Shown one piece after another: positions 1 to 5,813 of a DNA stretch of 5,895 nucleotides. Source of the DNA: an uncultured bacterium (lineage in GTDB: Bacteria > Bacteroidota > Ignavibacteria > Ignavibacteriales > Melioribacteraceae); the NCBI GenBank assembly GCA_937936675.1, contig CALDDL010000317.1, forward strand, positions 1 to 5,895, given 5' to 3'. The translations under genes were made by a program, and so were the position numbers. Numbering within the stretch: the first letter of the stretch is position 1; every line of letters begins with the position of its first letter. The notes under the pieces are model-generated. The model had not been told where the DNA came from. It worked only from the letters and a program-made list of their open reading frames with translations, and ran no database searches.

Positions 1-247
1 AGATACCGCCTGTAAGAAGATAAAGAATACCCATACCGATTTGATCAACGAAAAAACGCTGAAGTCCGGCAATACCAAAAAATCCCACCACGGTAAGAAT
101 AAGAATAAGCAATGGATCGCGGCGGCGCGAACGGTAGATTGTAGCAAACTGAAGTGCTTTGGAATCATCCATATCCTTTACGATGTTTTGAATAAATACC
201 TGCTCTTCATAAGTTAATTCCGGTAATATGTTTAATACGTTTGCCAT
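1..247 (-). CDS. TM2 domain-containing membrane protein (partial, C-terminus beyond left edge)
   Basis: I translated this by hand from the minus strand. It gives 82 residues starting MANVLNILPELTYEEQ and is still open at base 1. Residues 1-42 are a charged, probably cytoplasmic N-terminus ending in the basic stretch YRSRRR. From residue 46 a hydrophobic helix (LLILILTVVGFFG) leads into GLQRFF, then a DQIGMGILYLLTGG segment. This is the TM2 signature of two helices joined by a short turn with an (H/Q)RF(Y/F) motif. The usual aspartate after the second helix would lie outside the window. The start is supported by AGAGGT about 7 nt upstream. The DUF2752 gene ends 10 bp upstream, so the two probably share a transcript. 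TM2 proteins in bacteria have no established biochemical role, and I infer only an integral inner-membrane location. The family call is strong; the function is unknown. Confidence 0.85.
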   Translation of the reverse strand, partial: MANVLNILPELTYEEQVFIQNIVKDMDDSKALQFATIYRSRRRDPLLILILTVVGFFGIAGLQRFFVDQIGMGILYLLTGGI

Positions 248-257
248 AGCGGACCTC

Positions 258-593
258 TTATATTTGTTTTAACTGCATTTTTGTTTTTAAAAATAGTTTA
301 ACTATTCTAAAGGAGATAATAATTAAGGCAGCAATTCCGAGAGGATGTGTTTTAATTGAACTAACAAAATCCAATCGGCTGCAAAATGAGATTGATCTGC
401 CGAGACCACATCCCGGGCAGAAATCGATTCCCATTAATTTATAGAGACATAATGTCAAATGGTGCTCTTGGTATGGATTAATCGAAAAAAGATAAATCAA
501 ACCCACCAACCAAAAAACTCCTTCCCACTCTATTGCCTTAAAAACTTTCCTTAGTTTATCCATTCCTGATAAATTAGACGTATAAGTATTCAT
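258..593 (-). CDS. DUF2752 domain-containing small membrane protein
   Basis: This 111-residue protein has a hydrophobic segment at about residues 25-40, a central CPGCG motif (Cys59, Cys62) followed by LGRS, and a second hydrophobic helix at about 85-102 after a THPLG turn. C-P-x-C-G-x-x-R followed by a HPLG-type motif is the hallmark of DUF2752 proteins. That family is typically about 90-150 residues with two or three membrane segments and no known function. The paired cysteines could bind metal or be redox active, which is inference. Cys49 and Cys71 flank the motif. The basic C-terminus (KTKMQLKQI) suggests a cytoplasmic end. The gene lies 74 bp after the protease stop and 10 bp before the TM2 gene. 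No good Shine-Dalgarno precedes this ATG. An internal ATG at codon 11 is possible, but its AGGA abuts the start, so the longer form is kept. Confidence 0.82.
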   Translation of the reverse strand: MNTYTSNLSGMDKLRKVFKAIEWEGVFWLVGLIYLFSINPYQEHHLTLCLYKLMGIDFCPGCGLGRSISFCSRLDFVSSIKTHPLGIAALIIISFRIVKLFLKTKMQLKQI

Positions 594-626
594 TAGGTTC
601 TATAAATTTGGTTCATTATTAATTAT

Positions 627-644
627 TAAATTATCGATAATTTA
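627..644. promoter_or_regulatory. 18-bp perfect palindrome, possible operator
   Basis: TAAATTATCGATAATTTA is identical to its reverse complement over 18 bp, centred between 635 and 636. It lies in the 74-bp gap between the protease stop and the DUF2752 start, about 33 bp upstream of the DUF2752 ATG. Next to it (642-652) is a looser inverted repeat, TTATCCGGTAA, which shares the TTATC...TAA layout. The lack of a loop and of a T-tract argues against an intrinsic terminator. A dimeric repressor or activator site is a reasonable guess. AT-rich intergenic DNA makes chance palindromes more likely, so confidence is limited. Confidence 0.35.
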
Positions 645-667
645 TCCGGTAAAAATTTTCAGCGGGA

Positions 668-1705
668 TCATTTAGATTCTGTTTTGTCATTTTTTATTCC
701 TGCCGGAATGATCGATTGATATGAATTAATAAATTCAATAATAGTTTCCGCTCCGATTACTTTCGTAACTCCGAGCCGCATCGGCTGATTTTTATCAACA
801 TATACTATTCCTTGATAAGGAATTAATGGAGAGTAATCCGCTTCGCCGGGCTTAAATTCGGGGCGAAGAGTAAACTCAAATTCTCCCGGAACGGATTTGA
901 TCAGACCGACAAGTTCAAAATTCGGCACTCCATCGCGAATTGCTAGAACAATTCCGCCGCTAAAACCTTTATTAAAAACCGCATCGACATAAAAAGTATG
1001 CCGCTCTTTATTCGGATTCGAGACAATTCCTTTAGTGAGCATTTTCTGATTAAGAGGATAGCCAAAGACATAAATAAAAGTACCCCATTCCAAATCATCC
1101 GCTTTTCCGAATGGATAACTGAAAACAGAGGGATTGAATGGTTCGGAAGTATAGGTTTTACCAAGAAGCACTAAATCCTTTGCTGAGTCTTTTGCTAAAA
1201 TATCGAGTTCGCCTCCTTCAGGAAAATCGGGTATATAATTAGTCTGTTTCGTTTTGTAAGAAATGCTTTGAATTAAATTTGTCGATTTACCTTCAGGAGT
1301 TTGGAAATAGCTGATAATAGTATCGGGGAAATCGATTATATGTGCCGTGCTTAAGACCACGACTTTATTATTTAATGAATAGATAACAGTAGCAGTACCC
1401 GATGCAGTTCGGTTAGAATGAACCAAAGTCAATGCTTTTTTTGTGTAATCAATATTATCCAAATCGTAATTAGTTAATTTTGCGGATTCATCAAAAATGT
1501 AACTTGTATAAAAGGCAATACAATTAAGGAGTTTAATAGTAGTGGATATTTTTTCTAGTTGATCTGAGGAGCTTCGATAGGGGAATTCGCTGTCATACCT
1601 TCCATCTTTGAGTGCGGGATAAGCGGAATCATAAATCATAGATGAACATGATTGAAGAATAAGCATGCCGAGGATGATTGCGGCTAATGACAGTTTGCGA
1701 TACAT
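668..1705 (-). CDS. Trypsin/HtrA-like serine protease lipoprotein
   Basis: This 345-residue protein begins with a lipoprotein signal peptide: basic MYRK, a hydrophobic core, then LQSC with the lipidated cysteine at Cys20. The residues after the cysteine are Ser-Ser, with no acidic surface-export signal visible, so a periplasm-facing lipid anchor is likely. A PA-clan protease fold follows. SGTATVIY (102-109) resembles the GSGFVI strand of HtrA proteins. STAH places the catalytic His at 122. KDLVLL places the catalytic Asp at 177. FGYPLN and KGIVSN (214-230) match the HtrA FGYP/GIVS region. The nucleophile motif GFSGG puts Ser249 where HtrA has GNSGG. The triad therefore looks complete. No PDZ domain is present, and about 80 residues between anchor and protease domain are unassigned. 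The substrate is unknown. The gene has its own good upstream promoter but only a weak Shine-Dalgarno. The protease-fold call is firm; actual proteolytic activity is inferred. Confidence 0.83.
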   Translation of the reverse strand: MYRKLSLAAIILGMLILQSCSSMIYDSAYPALKDGRYDSEFPYRSSSDQLEKISTTIKLLNCIAFYTSYIFDESAKLTNYDLDNIDYTKKALTLVHSNRTASGTATVIYSLNNKVVVLSTAHIIDFPDTIISYFQTPEGKSTNLIQSISYKTKQTNYIPDFPEGGELDILAKDSAKDLVLLGKTYTSEPFNPSVFSYPFGKADDLEWGTFIYVFGYPLNQKMLTKGIVSNPNKERHTFYVDAVFNKGFSGGIVLAIRDGVPNFELVGLIKSVPGEFEFTLRPEFKPGEADYSPLIPYQGIVYVDKNQPMRLGVTKVIGAETIIEFINSYQSIIPAGIKNDKTESK

Positions 1706-1731
1706 AAAAACCCAAAGAAAGTTTTCTACTA

Positions 1732-1762
1732 CAAATCTAATTAAATAATCCGCCCAATCAAA
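1732..1762 (-). promoter_or_regulatory. Bacteroidota-type promoter for the protease lipoprotein gene
   Basis: On the minus strand, TTTG (1762-1759) is followed after 19 nt by TAGATTTG (1739-1732). This fits the primary Bacteroidota promoter (a -33 TTTG/TTG element and a -7 TAnnTTTG element) in both elements and in spacing. Transcription would begin around 1725, giving a leader of about 20 nt before the ATG at 1705. No strong Shine-Dalgarno is present, which is common in this group. The match is seen directly in the sequence; its use in this organism is inferred. Confidence 0.6.
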
Positions 1763-1911
1763 CCAGAGAAATTATTTATTCTTAGAGGCTCCGGAAATGA
1801 TTTTTACCAAATAAAAATTGATAAGTAATTATTTTATAGTTCGTGCTTTTTATTTTGAGAATAATTTTATACGTTGCAGACTTACATTCCCGAAATGAGG
1901 TTTAGGAAATA

Positions 1912-2745
1912 ATGAAAAAAACCATTATTGGCATAATAGCGGTTCCATTTCTATTTGTACTAGTATTCTTTTTTGTAGGCAGGTATCTCACTTCCAAATT
2001 TATCGATAATAACATCGCTTATATCAAGGGACTTAGCTCGGCTAAGCTTGAGCTTATTGATTCCACTCAATTTAATGCTCTTCCCAATTCGGTTCAAAAC
2101 TATCTTAAACGTTCTATCGCTGATTTTAATCGGACACCCAAAATGATTTCATTTAGAGAAAATGGATTTATAAGGACGGATGAAAAATCAAAATGGGTAA
2201 GTTTGACGGCGAATCATTTCACTTCGACAGTCGAGCCTGTATTTTTCTGGGATGCAGATATCAAGATGAATTCTCTTTTTGGAGTTCGTGCTCTCGATTC
2301 TTATCAAAAAGGTAAAGGGAATTTATTGGTCAAATTATTTTCTTCTCTTAATTTATCCAATGCTACATCAGAGGAAATCGATCAAGGATCTTTCCTCCGT
2401 TATGCAATAGAAACCGTAGCGTATCCTTCGGTTTATTTAACATATAAAAATATTGAGTGGGAGGAGATCGATCAATTTAAAGCGAAAATGAGAATCAGAG
2501 ATCGATTTAATTCAGGAGAATTAATTTTTCATTTTACAAAAGATTATGATGTTGATAAGATTACATGCAAACGATATATGACGACTAATACAGGGGCTGA
2601 GCTTCAAGACTATACGGCAAAACTTAGCAAATATGAAATGATTGATGGGTATAGAGTACCGACTTATCTCGAAGCAATTTGGAATCTCCCGGGAAGAGAT
2701 TTAGAAGTAATCAAGATGGAATTATCAGGGTTTATATTTGAATAG
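1912..2745 (+). CDS. Membrane-anchored protein resembling the DUF6544 family
   Basis: This 277-residue protein starts with MKKT and a hydrophobic helix (about 5-23) without a clear signal peptidase site, so it is probably an N-terminal anchor with the rest outside the cytoplasm. The following pattern matches what I recall of DUF6544 (related entries are called DUF6920). LPNSVQNYLKR (57-67) corresponds to the 'LP..VQ.YL' opening. There is a W-x-x-x-x-A stretch at 95-100, VFFWDADIKM (110-119) and SYQKGKG (130-136). FLRYAIETVAYPSVYL (161-176) corresponds to the 'RYL.E..W.P.a.l' core. IEWEEID (181-187) and GYRVPTYLEAIW (246-257) follow. Length is normal for the family. No catalytic function is known to me. 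The start is supported by AGGA 4 nt before the ATG. It is divergent from the protease gene, with 206 bp between. Downstream, 88 bp separate it from the AlkD-like gene. The family call is from memory of motif order and needs a profile search. Confidence 0.62.
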   Translation: MKKTIIGIIAVPFLFVLVFFFVGRYLTSKFIDNNIAYIKGLSSAKLELIDSTQFNALPNSVQNYLKRSIADFNRTPKMISFRENGFIRTDEKSKWVSLTANHFTSTVEPVFFWDADIKMNSLFGVRALDSYQKGKGNLLVKLFSSLNLSNATSEEIDQGSFLRYAIETVAYPSVYLTYKNIEWEEIDQFKAKMRIRDRFNSGELIFHFTKDYDVDKITCKRYMTTNTGAELQDYTAKLSKYEMIDGYRVPTYLEAIWNLPGRDLEVIKMELSGFIFE

Positions 2746-2765
2746 AAAAGAAGTTTATCTATTCA
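2739..2765 (+). terminator. Stem-loop spanning the stop codon of the DUF6544-like gene
   Basis: TGAATAGA (2739-2746) pairs perfectly with TCTATTCA (2758-2765). Inside, AAA (2747-2749) pairs with TTT (2754-2756), leaving one bulged A at 2757 and a GAAG tetraloop (2750-2753). That gives 11 base pairs in total. The stop codon (2743-2745) lies in the 5' arm. Only TTT follows the stem, so this is not a classic intrinsic terminator. It could be a weak terminator or a 3'-end stabilising hairpin between this gene and the AlkD-like gene. The pairing is seen directly; the role is a guess. Confidence 0.35.
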
Positions 2766-2833
2766 TTTAGTATTATGGGACTCATCAAATTATAAAAACA
2801 TATTAAAACGAATTGGGAAATAAGAAGGAAGCA

Positions 2834-3547
2834 ATGAATAACTCTGAAATAGTAAAAGAAATCTTAGAAGAATTCAGGAAGAATTTTTCGCAGAAAAATC
2901 TTGATGGAATGAGACGATTCGGAATTAATGTGGAAAATGGTTTTGGTACTTCATCTCAATTTTACAAATCATTGGCAAAAAAGTATAAGAAGAATCACGA
3001 GGTGGCTTTACTTCTTTGGCAGACCGGTGTTCACGATGCGCGAATACTTGCCGGATATCTTGCCGATCCCAAAAAGCTAACGATCAAGCAAATGAATGAA
3101 TGGATGAAAGATTTTAATTCGTGGGATATATGCGATAGCACTTTGATGCGACTTTTTAATTATTCACCCTTGGCTTATGACCTTGCCTTCAAATGGGTCA
3201 ATCAGGAGGGGGAATACCAAAGACGTGCGGGATTTGTTCTCATGGCTTCTATTTCGGTTCATGATAAGAATAGAGAGGATAAAGATTTTATTGCATTTTT
3301 TCCCTTGATAAAAAAATACAGCTCCGATGAAAGAAATTTTGTTAAGAAAGCGGTGAATTGGTGCATCAGGCAAATTGGGAAAAGAAATATAGAATTAAAT
3401 AAAGCTGCAATTAATCTCTCCGAAGAACTGCTTTTAAGTGAAAATAAATCCGCACAATGGATTGCAAAGGGAGCACTCCGAGAACTCAAAGATAAAAAGT
3501 ATCAGGATTATATCTTAAGAAGAAGCGAGAAACATAATAAAAAGTAA
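2834..3547 (+). CDS. AlkD-like DNA alkylation repair protein (HEAT-repeat DNA glycosylase)
   Basis: The product is predicted to remove cationic alkylated bases such as N3-methyladenine or N7-methylguanine from DNA, in the cytoplasm. It is all-helical, as expected for the HEAT-like repeats of the DNA_alkylation family (PF08713), and at 237 residues it has the family's usual length. Positions below count from the TTG at 2813; subtract 7 for this ATG. WQTGVHDARILAGYLAD (69-85) and WMKDFNSWDICDS (97-109) form the family core. Trp104 and Asp108 have the same W-x3-D spacing as the catalytic Trp109/Asp113 of Bacillus cereus AlkD. QRRAG (136-140) offers an Arg equivalent to Arg148. VKKAVNWCIRQIGK (177-190) offers Trp183, equivalent to Trp187. 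The catalytic set therefore appears retained, unlike in AlkD2-type proteins. I chose ATG 2834 because AAGGA ends 4 nt before it. An in-frame TTG at 2813 would add seven residues but lacks a ribosome binding site. No adaptive-response (Ada) motif or gene is nearby. Confidence 0.8.
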   Translation: MNNSEIVKEILEEFRKNFSQKNLDGMRRFGINVENGFGTSSQFYKSLAKKYKKNHEVALLLWQTGVHDARILAGYLADPKKLTIKQMNEWMKDFNSWDICDSTLMRLFNYSPLAYDLAFKWVNQEGEYQRRAGFVLMASISVHDKNREDKDFIAFFPLIKKYSSDERNFVKKAVNWCIRQIGKRNIELNKAAINLSEELLLSENKSAQWIAKGALRELKDKKYQDYILRRSEKHNKK

Positions 3548-3706
3548 AGCGTTACTGGATATGAATTGAGTTTTTGATCATGCATCTTAAGAAATAATAG
3601 AATGGATTATATCATACTCACTATTAATATCATTTCTCCATCTCATAATAACCGACAGAAGTTTTATTACTAAAAAAGTAACTTTCTTGATTATAATCAG
3701 TCTAAT

Positions 3707-3735
3707 TTGACAGGGATAAATAATTTTTGTGTAAG
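3707..3735 (+). promoter_or_regulatory. Possible promoter upstream of the serine hydrolase gene
   Basis: TTGACA (3707-3712) is a perfect sigma-70 -35 hexamer. It is followed after 17 nt by TGTAAG (3730-3735), which matches four of six -10 positions. A partial Bacteroidota -7-like element, AATTTTTG (3722-3729), overlaps the spacer but has no TTG at the right distance. The site is about 85 bp before the serine hydrolase start, in a 272-bp intergenic region with no other gene. Bacteroidota do not usually use TTGACA/TATAAT promoters, so this may be coincidence. Confidence 0.25.
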
Positions 3736-3759
3736 AGAGAAAGATTATCAGTCCAAAAA

Positions 3760-3780
3760 ATCGCCATAAAATACGGTGAT
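3760..3780 (+). other. Small leader hairpin upstream of the serine hydrolase gene
   Basis: ATCGCC (3760-3765) can pair with GGTGAT (3775-3780), forming six pairs including one G-U around a 9-nt loop. If transcription starts near the candidate promoter at 3707-3735, this lies in the 5' leader about 25 nt before the ribosome binding site. No known riboswitch fold was recognised. It may be chance. Confidence 0.2.
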
Positions 3781-3804
3781 GGATATTGTTTTACTTAATA
3801 AAGG

Positions 3805-3811
3805 AAAGGAG
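3805..3811 (+). promoter_or_regulatory. Strong Shine-Dalgarno deciding a GTG start
   Basis: AAAGGAG sits 8 nt before GTG 3820, the best ribosome binding site in the window. It fixes the non-ATG start of the serine hydrolase gene, and the signal peptide begins immediately at that codon. Confidence 0.7.
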
Positions 3812-3819
3812 AACGGTCC

Positions 3820-5541
3820 GTGAAAAAATTTTTATTAATTATAGTTTTAATTCCCCTCATTCTTTCGGCTCAGCCGATTGACCAACAAATAAATCAATTA
3901 GTAACAAAATATTACGAGGCAGGAAAATTCAATGGCTCCGTATTAGTAGCGCAGAACGATAAAGTGATATTTAAAGGCGGATTCGGTGAGGCTAATATGG
4001 AATGGAATATACCAAATGCACCCGATACAAAGCATCGAATCGGTTCCATCACAAAACAGTTCACATCTTTTATAATTATGAAACTTGTCCAAGAAGGAAA
4101 AATAAAAGTAACGGGATACCTTTCTGATTATCTTCCTTATTACAGAAAAGATACAGGCGGAAAAATTACAATAGAGCATTTGCTCACTCATACATCAGGT
4201 ATTCCGAGTTATACGGCACGCGAGGATATGGATGAGATTGGTAAGAATAATATTCCGGTAGAAGAATTTGTAAAAAAATATTGCAGTGATGATTTATCAT
4301 TCGAGCCAGGTTCTCAATTTGTTTATAATAATTCAGGTTATTTTATTCTCGGTGCAATAATAGAGCAATTAACGGGTATGACTTATGAAGAGGCATTACA
4401 TAAATATATTCTTGATCCGCTTGAATTAAAAGATACAGGATATGATACATTCAAAGAAATTATTCCCAAACGTTCAACCGGATATGTAAGGACAGCACTT
4501 GGTTTTAGTCATGCTGATTATTTGGATATGTCGGTTCCTTACGCTGCAGGTTCAATGTATTCTACCGTTGAGGATTTATATAAATGGGATTTATCTTTAA
4601 AAACAGAAAAGCTTTTACCGGCAAAATATATGGCTGAAATATTCAAACCGAGAGTTTCGGGATTGGGAGCAAAATACGGCTATGGTTGGATGATCAAAAG
4701 AACTCTTTCGCCCGATAGTAAAGATAGTATTACTATTATTGCTCATGGGGGCGGAATTAATGGTTATAGCTCCTACAATATGCGTGTGATTGAACCCGGT
4801 TATGTTGTAACAATTGCCGATAATTCAACGGGCAGCTCTCAAGTGGAAATTGCTAATCTTATTCTAAATGTACTTTATGGTAAAGAATATAAAAATCCTA
4901 CTAAATCACTTATACCAATTGTTTATAAATCAATTAATGAGGACGGTATTGATAATGCCATCAAATTATTTAATGAATTGAAAAAAGACAAGGATAATTT
5001 TAGTTATAATGAAGGCGAACTAAATCAATTAGGATATTTATTACTTGGAGAGAAGAAGTTAGATGAATCTATAAAAATCTTTGAACTCAATACGATACTA
5101 TATCCTAAATCTTCAAACGTATGGGATAGTTATGGTGAGGCTGCATTGGAAAAAGGGGATAAAGAAAACGCAATCACATATTTTAAAAAATCAATTGAGC
5201 TAGACCCGCAAAATAGCCCGAGCTACACTCATTTGAAAAAATTAGGTGTAGAGATTGAAAAGAAAAGTGATTTAGTGCTTCCTGTAGAAAAATTGAAAGA
5301 ATATGAAGGGAAATTTCAGATAGCACCTAATTTTATTCTTACGGTTTTTGTCGAAGGAGATAAGCTTTATACTCAAGCTACCGGTCAGCCGAAGTTTGAA
5401 ATCTATTGCTCGGATATTGATAAATTTTACTTAAAGGTAGTTGATGCAAAATTAGAATTTAACCGAGATGCAGAGGGAATAGTAAATTCATTGACTTTAT
5501 ATCAGAGCGGACAAGTGATCCCTTGCAAAAAGATTGATTAG
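3820..5541 (+). CDS. Secreted beta-lactamase-fold serine hydrolase with TPRs and DUF3471-like C-terminus
   Basis: This 573-residue protein starts at GTG behind a strong ribosome binding site. Residues 1-17 are a Sec signal peptide (MKKFLLIIVL core, LSA|QP cleavage), so the mature protein is periplasmic or secreted. The class C beta-lactamase/PBP4-type domain (PF00144) covers about 22-350. It carries the nucleophile motif S76-I-T-K79, the Y169-N-N171 motif (YNNSGY), the family LLTHTSGIPSY stretch at 121-131, and AHGGGINGY (308-316) in place of the KTG box. All catalytic motifs are intact. Residues 370-470 are helical with TPR-like pairs (401-430 and 433-464, ending in ELDPQN). Residues 490-573 form a beta-rich domain like DUF3471, starting at EYEGKFQ. 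Proteins of this layout are usually annotated as serine hydrolases; peptidase, esterase or D-aminopeptidase activities occur in the family. True beta-lactamase activity is unlikely from motif context alone. It appears to be transcribed alone. Confidence 0.88.
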   Translation: MKKFLLIIVLIPLILSAQPIDQQINQLVTKYYEAGKFNGSVLVAQNDKVIFKGGFGEANMEWNIPNAPDTKHRIGSITKQFTSFIIMKLVQEGKIKVTGYLSDYLPYYRKDTGGKITIEHLLTHTSGIPSYTAREDMDEIGKNNIPVEEFVKKYCSDDLSFEPGSQFVYNNSGYFILGAIIEQLTGMTYEEALHKYILDPLELKDTGYDTFKEIIPKRSTGYVRTALGFSHADYLDMSVPYAAGSMYSTVEDLYKWDLSLKTEKLLPAKYMAEIFKPRVSGLGAKYGYGWMIKRTLSPDSKDSITIIAHGGGINGYSSYNMRVIEPGYVVTIADNSTGSSQVEIANLILNVLYGKEYKNPTKSLIPIVYKSINEDGIDNAIKLFNELKKDKDNFSYNEGELNQLGYLLLGEKKLDESIKIFELNTILYPKSSNVWDSYGEAALEKGDKENAITYFKKSIELDPQNSPSYTHLKKLGVEIEKKSDLVLPVEKLKEYEGKFQIAPNFILTVFVEGDKLYTQATGQPKFEIYCSDIDKFYLKVVDAKLEFNRDAEGIVNSLTLYQSGQVIPCKKID

Positions 5542-5582
5542 GAATTCAGATAAGGTTTATTCTTTGATGAGATTAATTTCCT

Positions 5583-5627
5583 AAAAAAAAATCGTGATTC
5601 CGGAATTACCAAATTGTCTTTTTTTTT
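5583..5627 (+). terminator. Terminator-like A9/T9 inverted repeat after the serine hydrolase gene
   Basis: Nine A residues (5583-5591) and nine T residues (5619-5627) flank 27 nt that contain a near-palindrome, GTGATTCCGGAATTAC (5594-5609, one G-U pair, CCGG at the tip). The inner helix, followed by a long T-tract about 40-85 bp after the stop codon, suggests transcription termination. An 8-9 nt gap separates the inner stem from the T-tract, so it is not a textbook hairpin unless the A/T arms also pair. The symmetric A and T tracts could act in both directions. Confidence 0.45.
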
Positions 5628-5813
5628 GTTGAAGCAATTATATTAAAGAAATAGGATCATGATTGCTGAATATTTAAGTTGGCAAAATTTTTAGATGGCT
5701 TACTTATTTTGGAGTTCTCAAAAAAAGAGATCATACACTATATTTTAAAACCTTTGGGAGGAGTGATACGTCTTAATGGTAATCTGAATTTTTAATTATT
5801 ATTAAGGTGTATC

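Noticed and set aside
943..1164. 73-codon minus-strand open frame
   Set aside because: It lies entirely inside the protease gene in another frame. The protease has lipobox and catalytic motifs; this frame has none.
1801..1911. Possible plus-strand promoter for the DUF6544-like gene (TTGATA at 1818, TAATTTTA at 1862)
   Set aside because: The candidate elements do not combine with a partner at an acceptable spacing, for either the sigma-70 or the Bacteroidota pattern.
2376..2515. Repeated ATCGATC/ATCGATT strings inside the DUF6544-like gene
   Set aside because: They encode separate EEIDQ and RDRF residues in a conserved reading frame with irregular spacing, so they are coincidental codon use rather than a DNA repeat.
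3164..3489. Two overlapping minus-strand open frames (3164-3373 and 3259-3489)
   Set aside because: Both are antisense to the AlkD-like gene, have no recognisable motifs, and are explained by AT-rich coding sequence on the other strand.
3543..3556. AGTAA-AGCG-TTACT inverted repeat at the end of the AlkD-like gene
   Set aside because: It has only five base pairs and is not followed directly by a T-tract, too weak to call a terminator.
3943..4191. 82-codon minus-strand open frame
   Set aside because: It is antisense to the catalytic domain of the serine hydrolase, whose SxxK motif and family residues prove the plus-strand frame.
5726..5743. TCTC-A7-GAGA short inverted repeat in the gap before the last gene
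   Set aside because: It has a four-base stem around a homopolymer loop, expected by chance in AT-rich DNA.
5679..5795. 38-codon plus-strand frame from TTG in the gap before the last gene
   Set aside because: It has no ATG, no ribosome binding site and no recognisable motif. A purine-rich GGGAGGAG stretch at 5757-5763 leads to no usable long frame.
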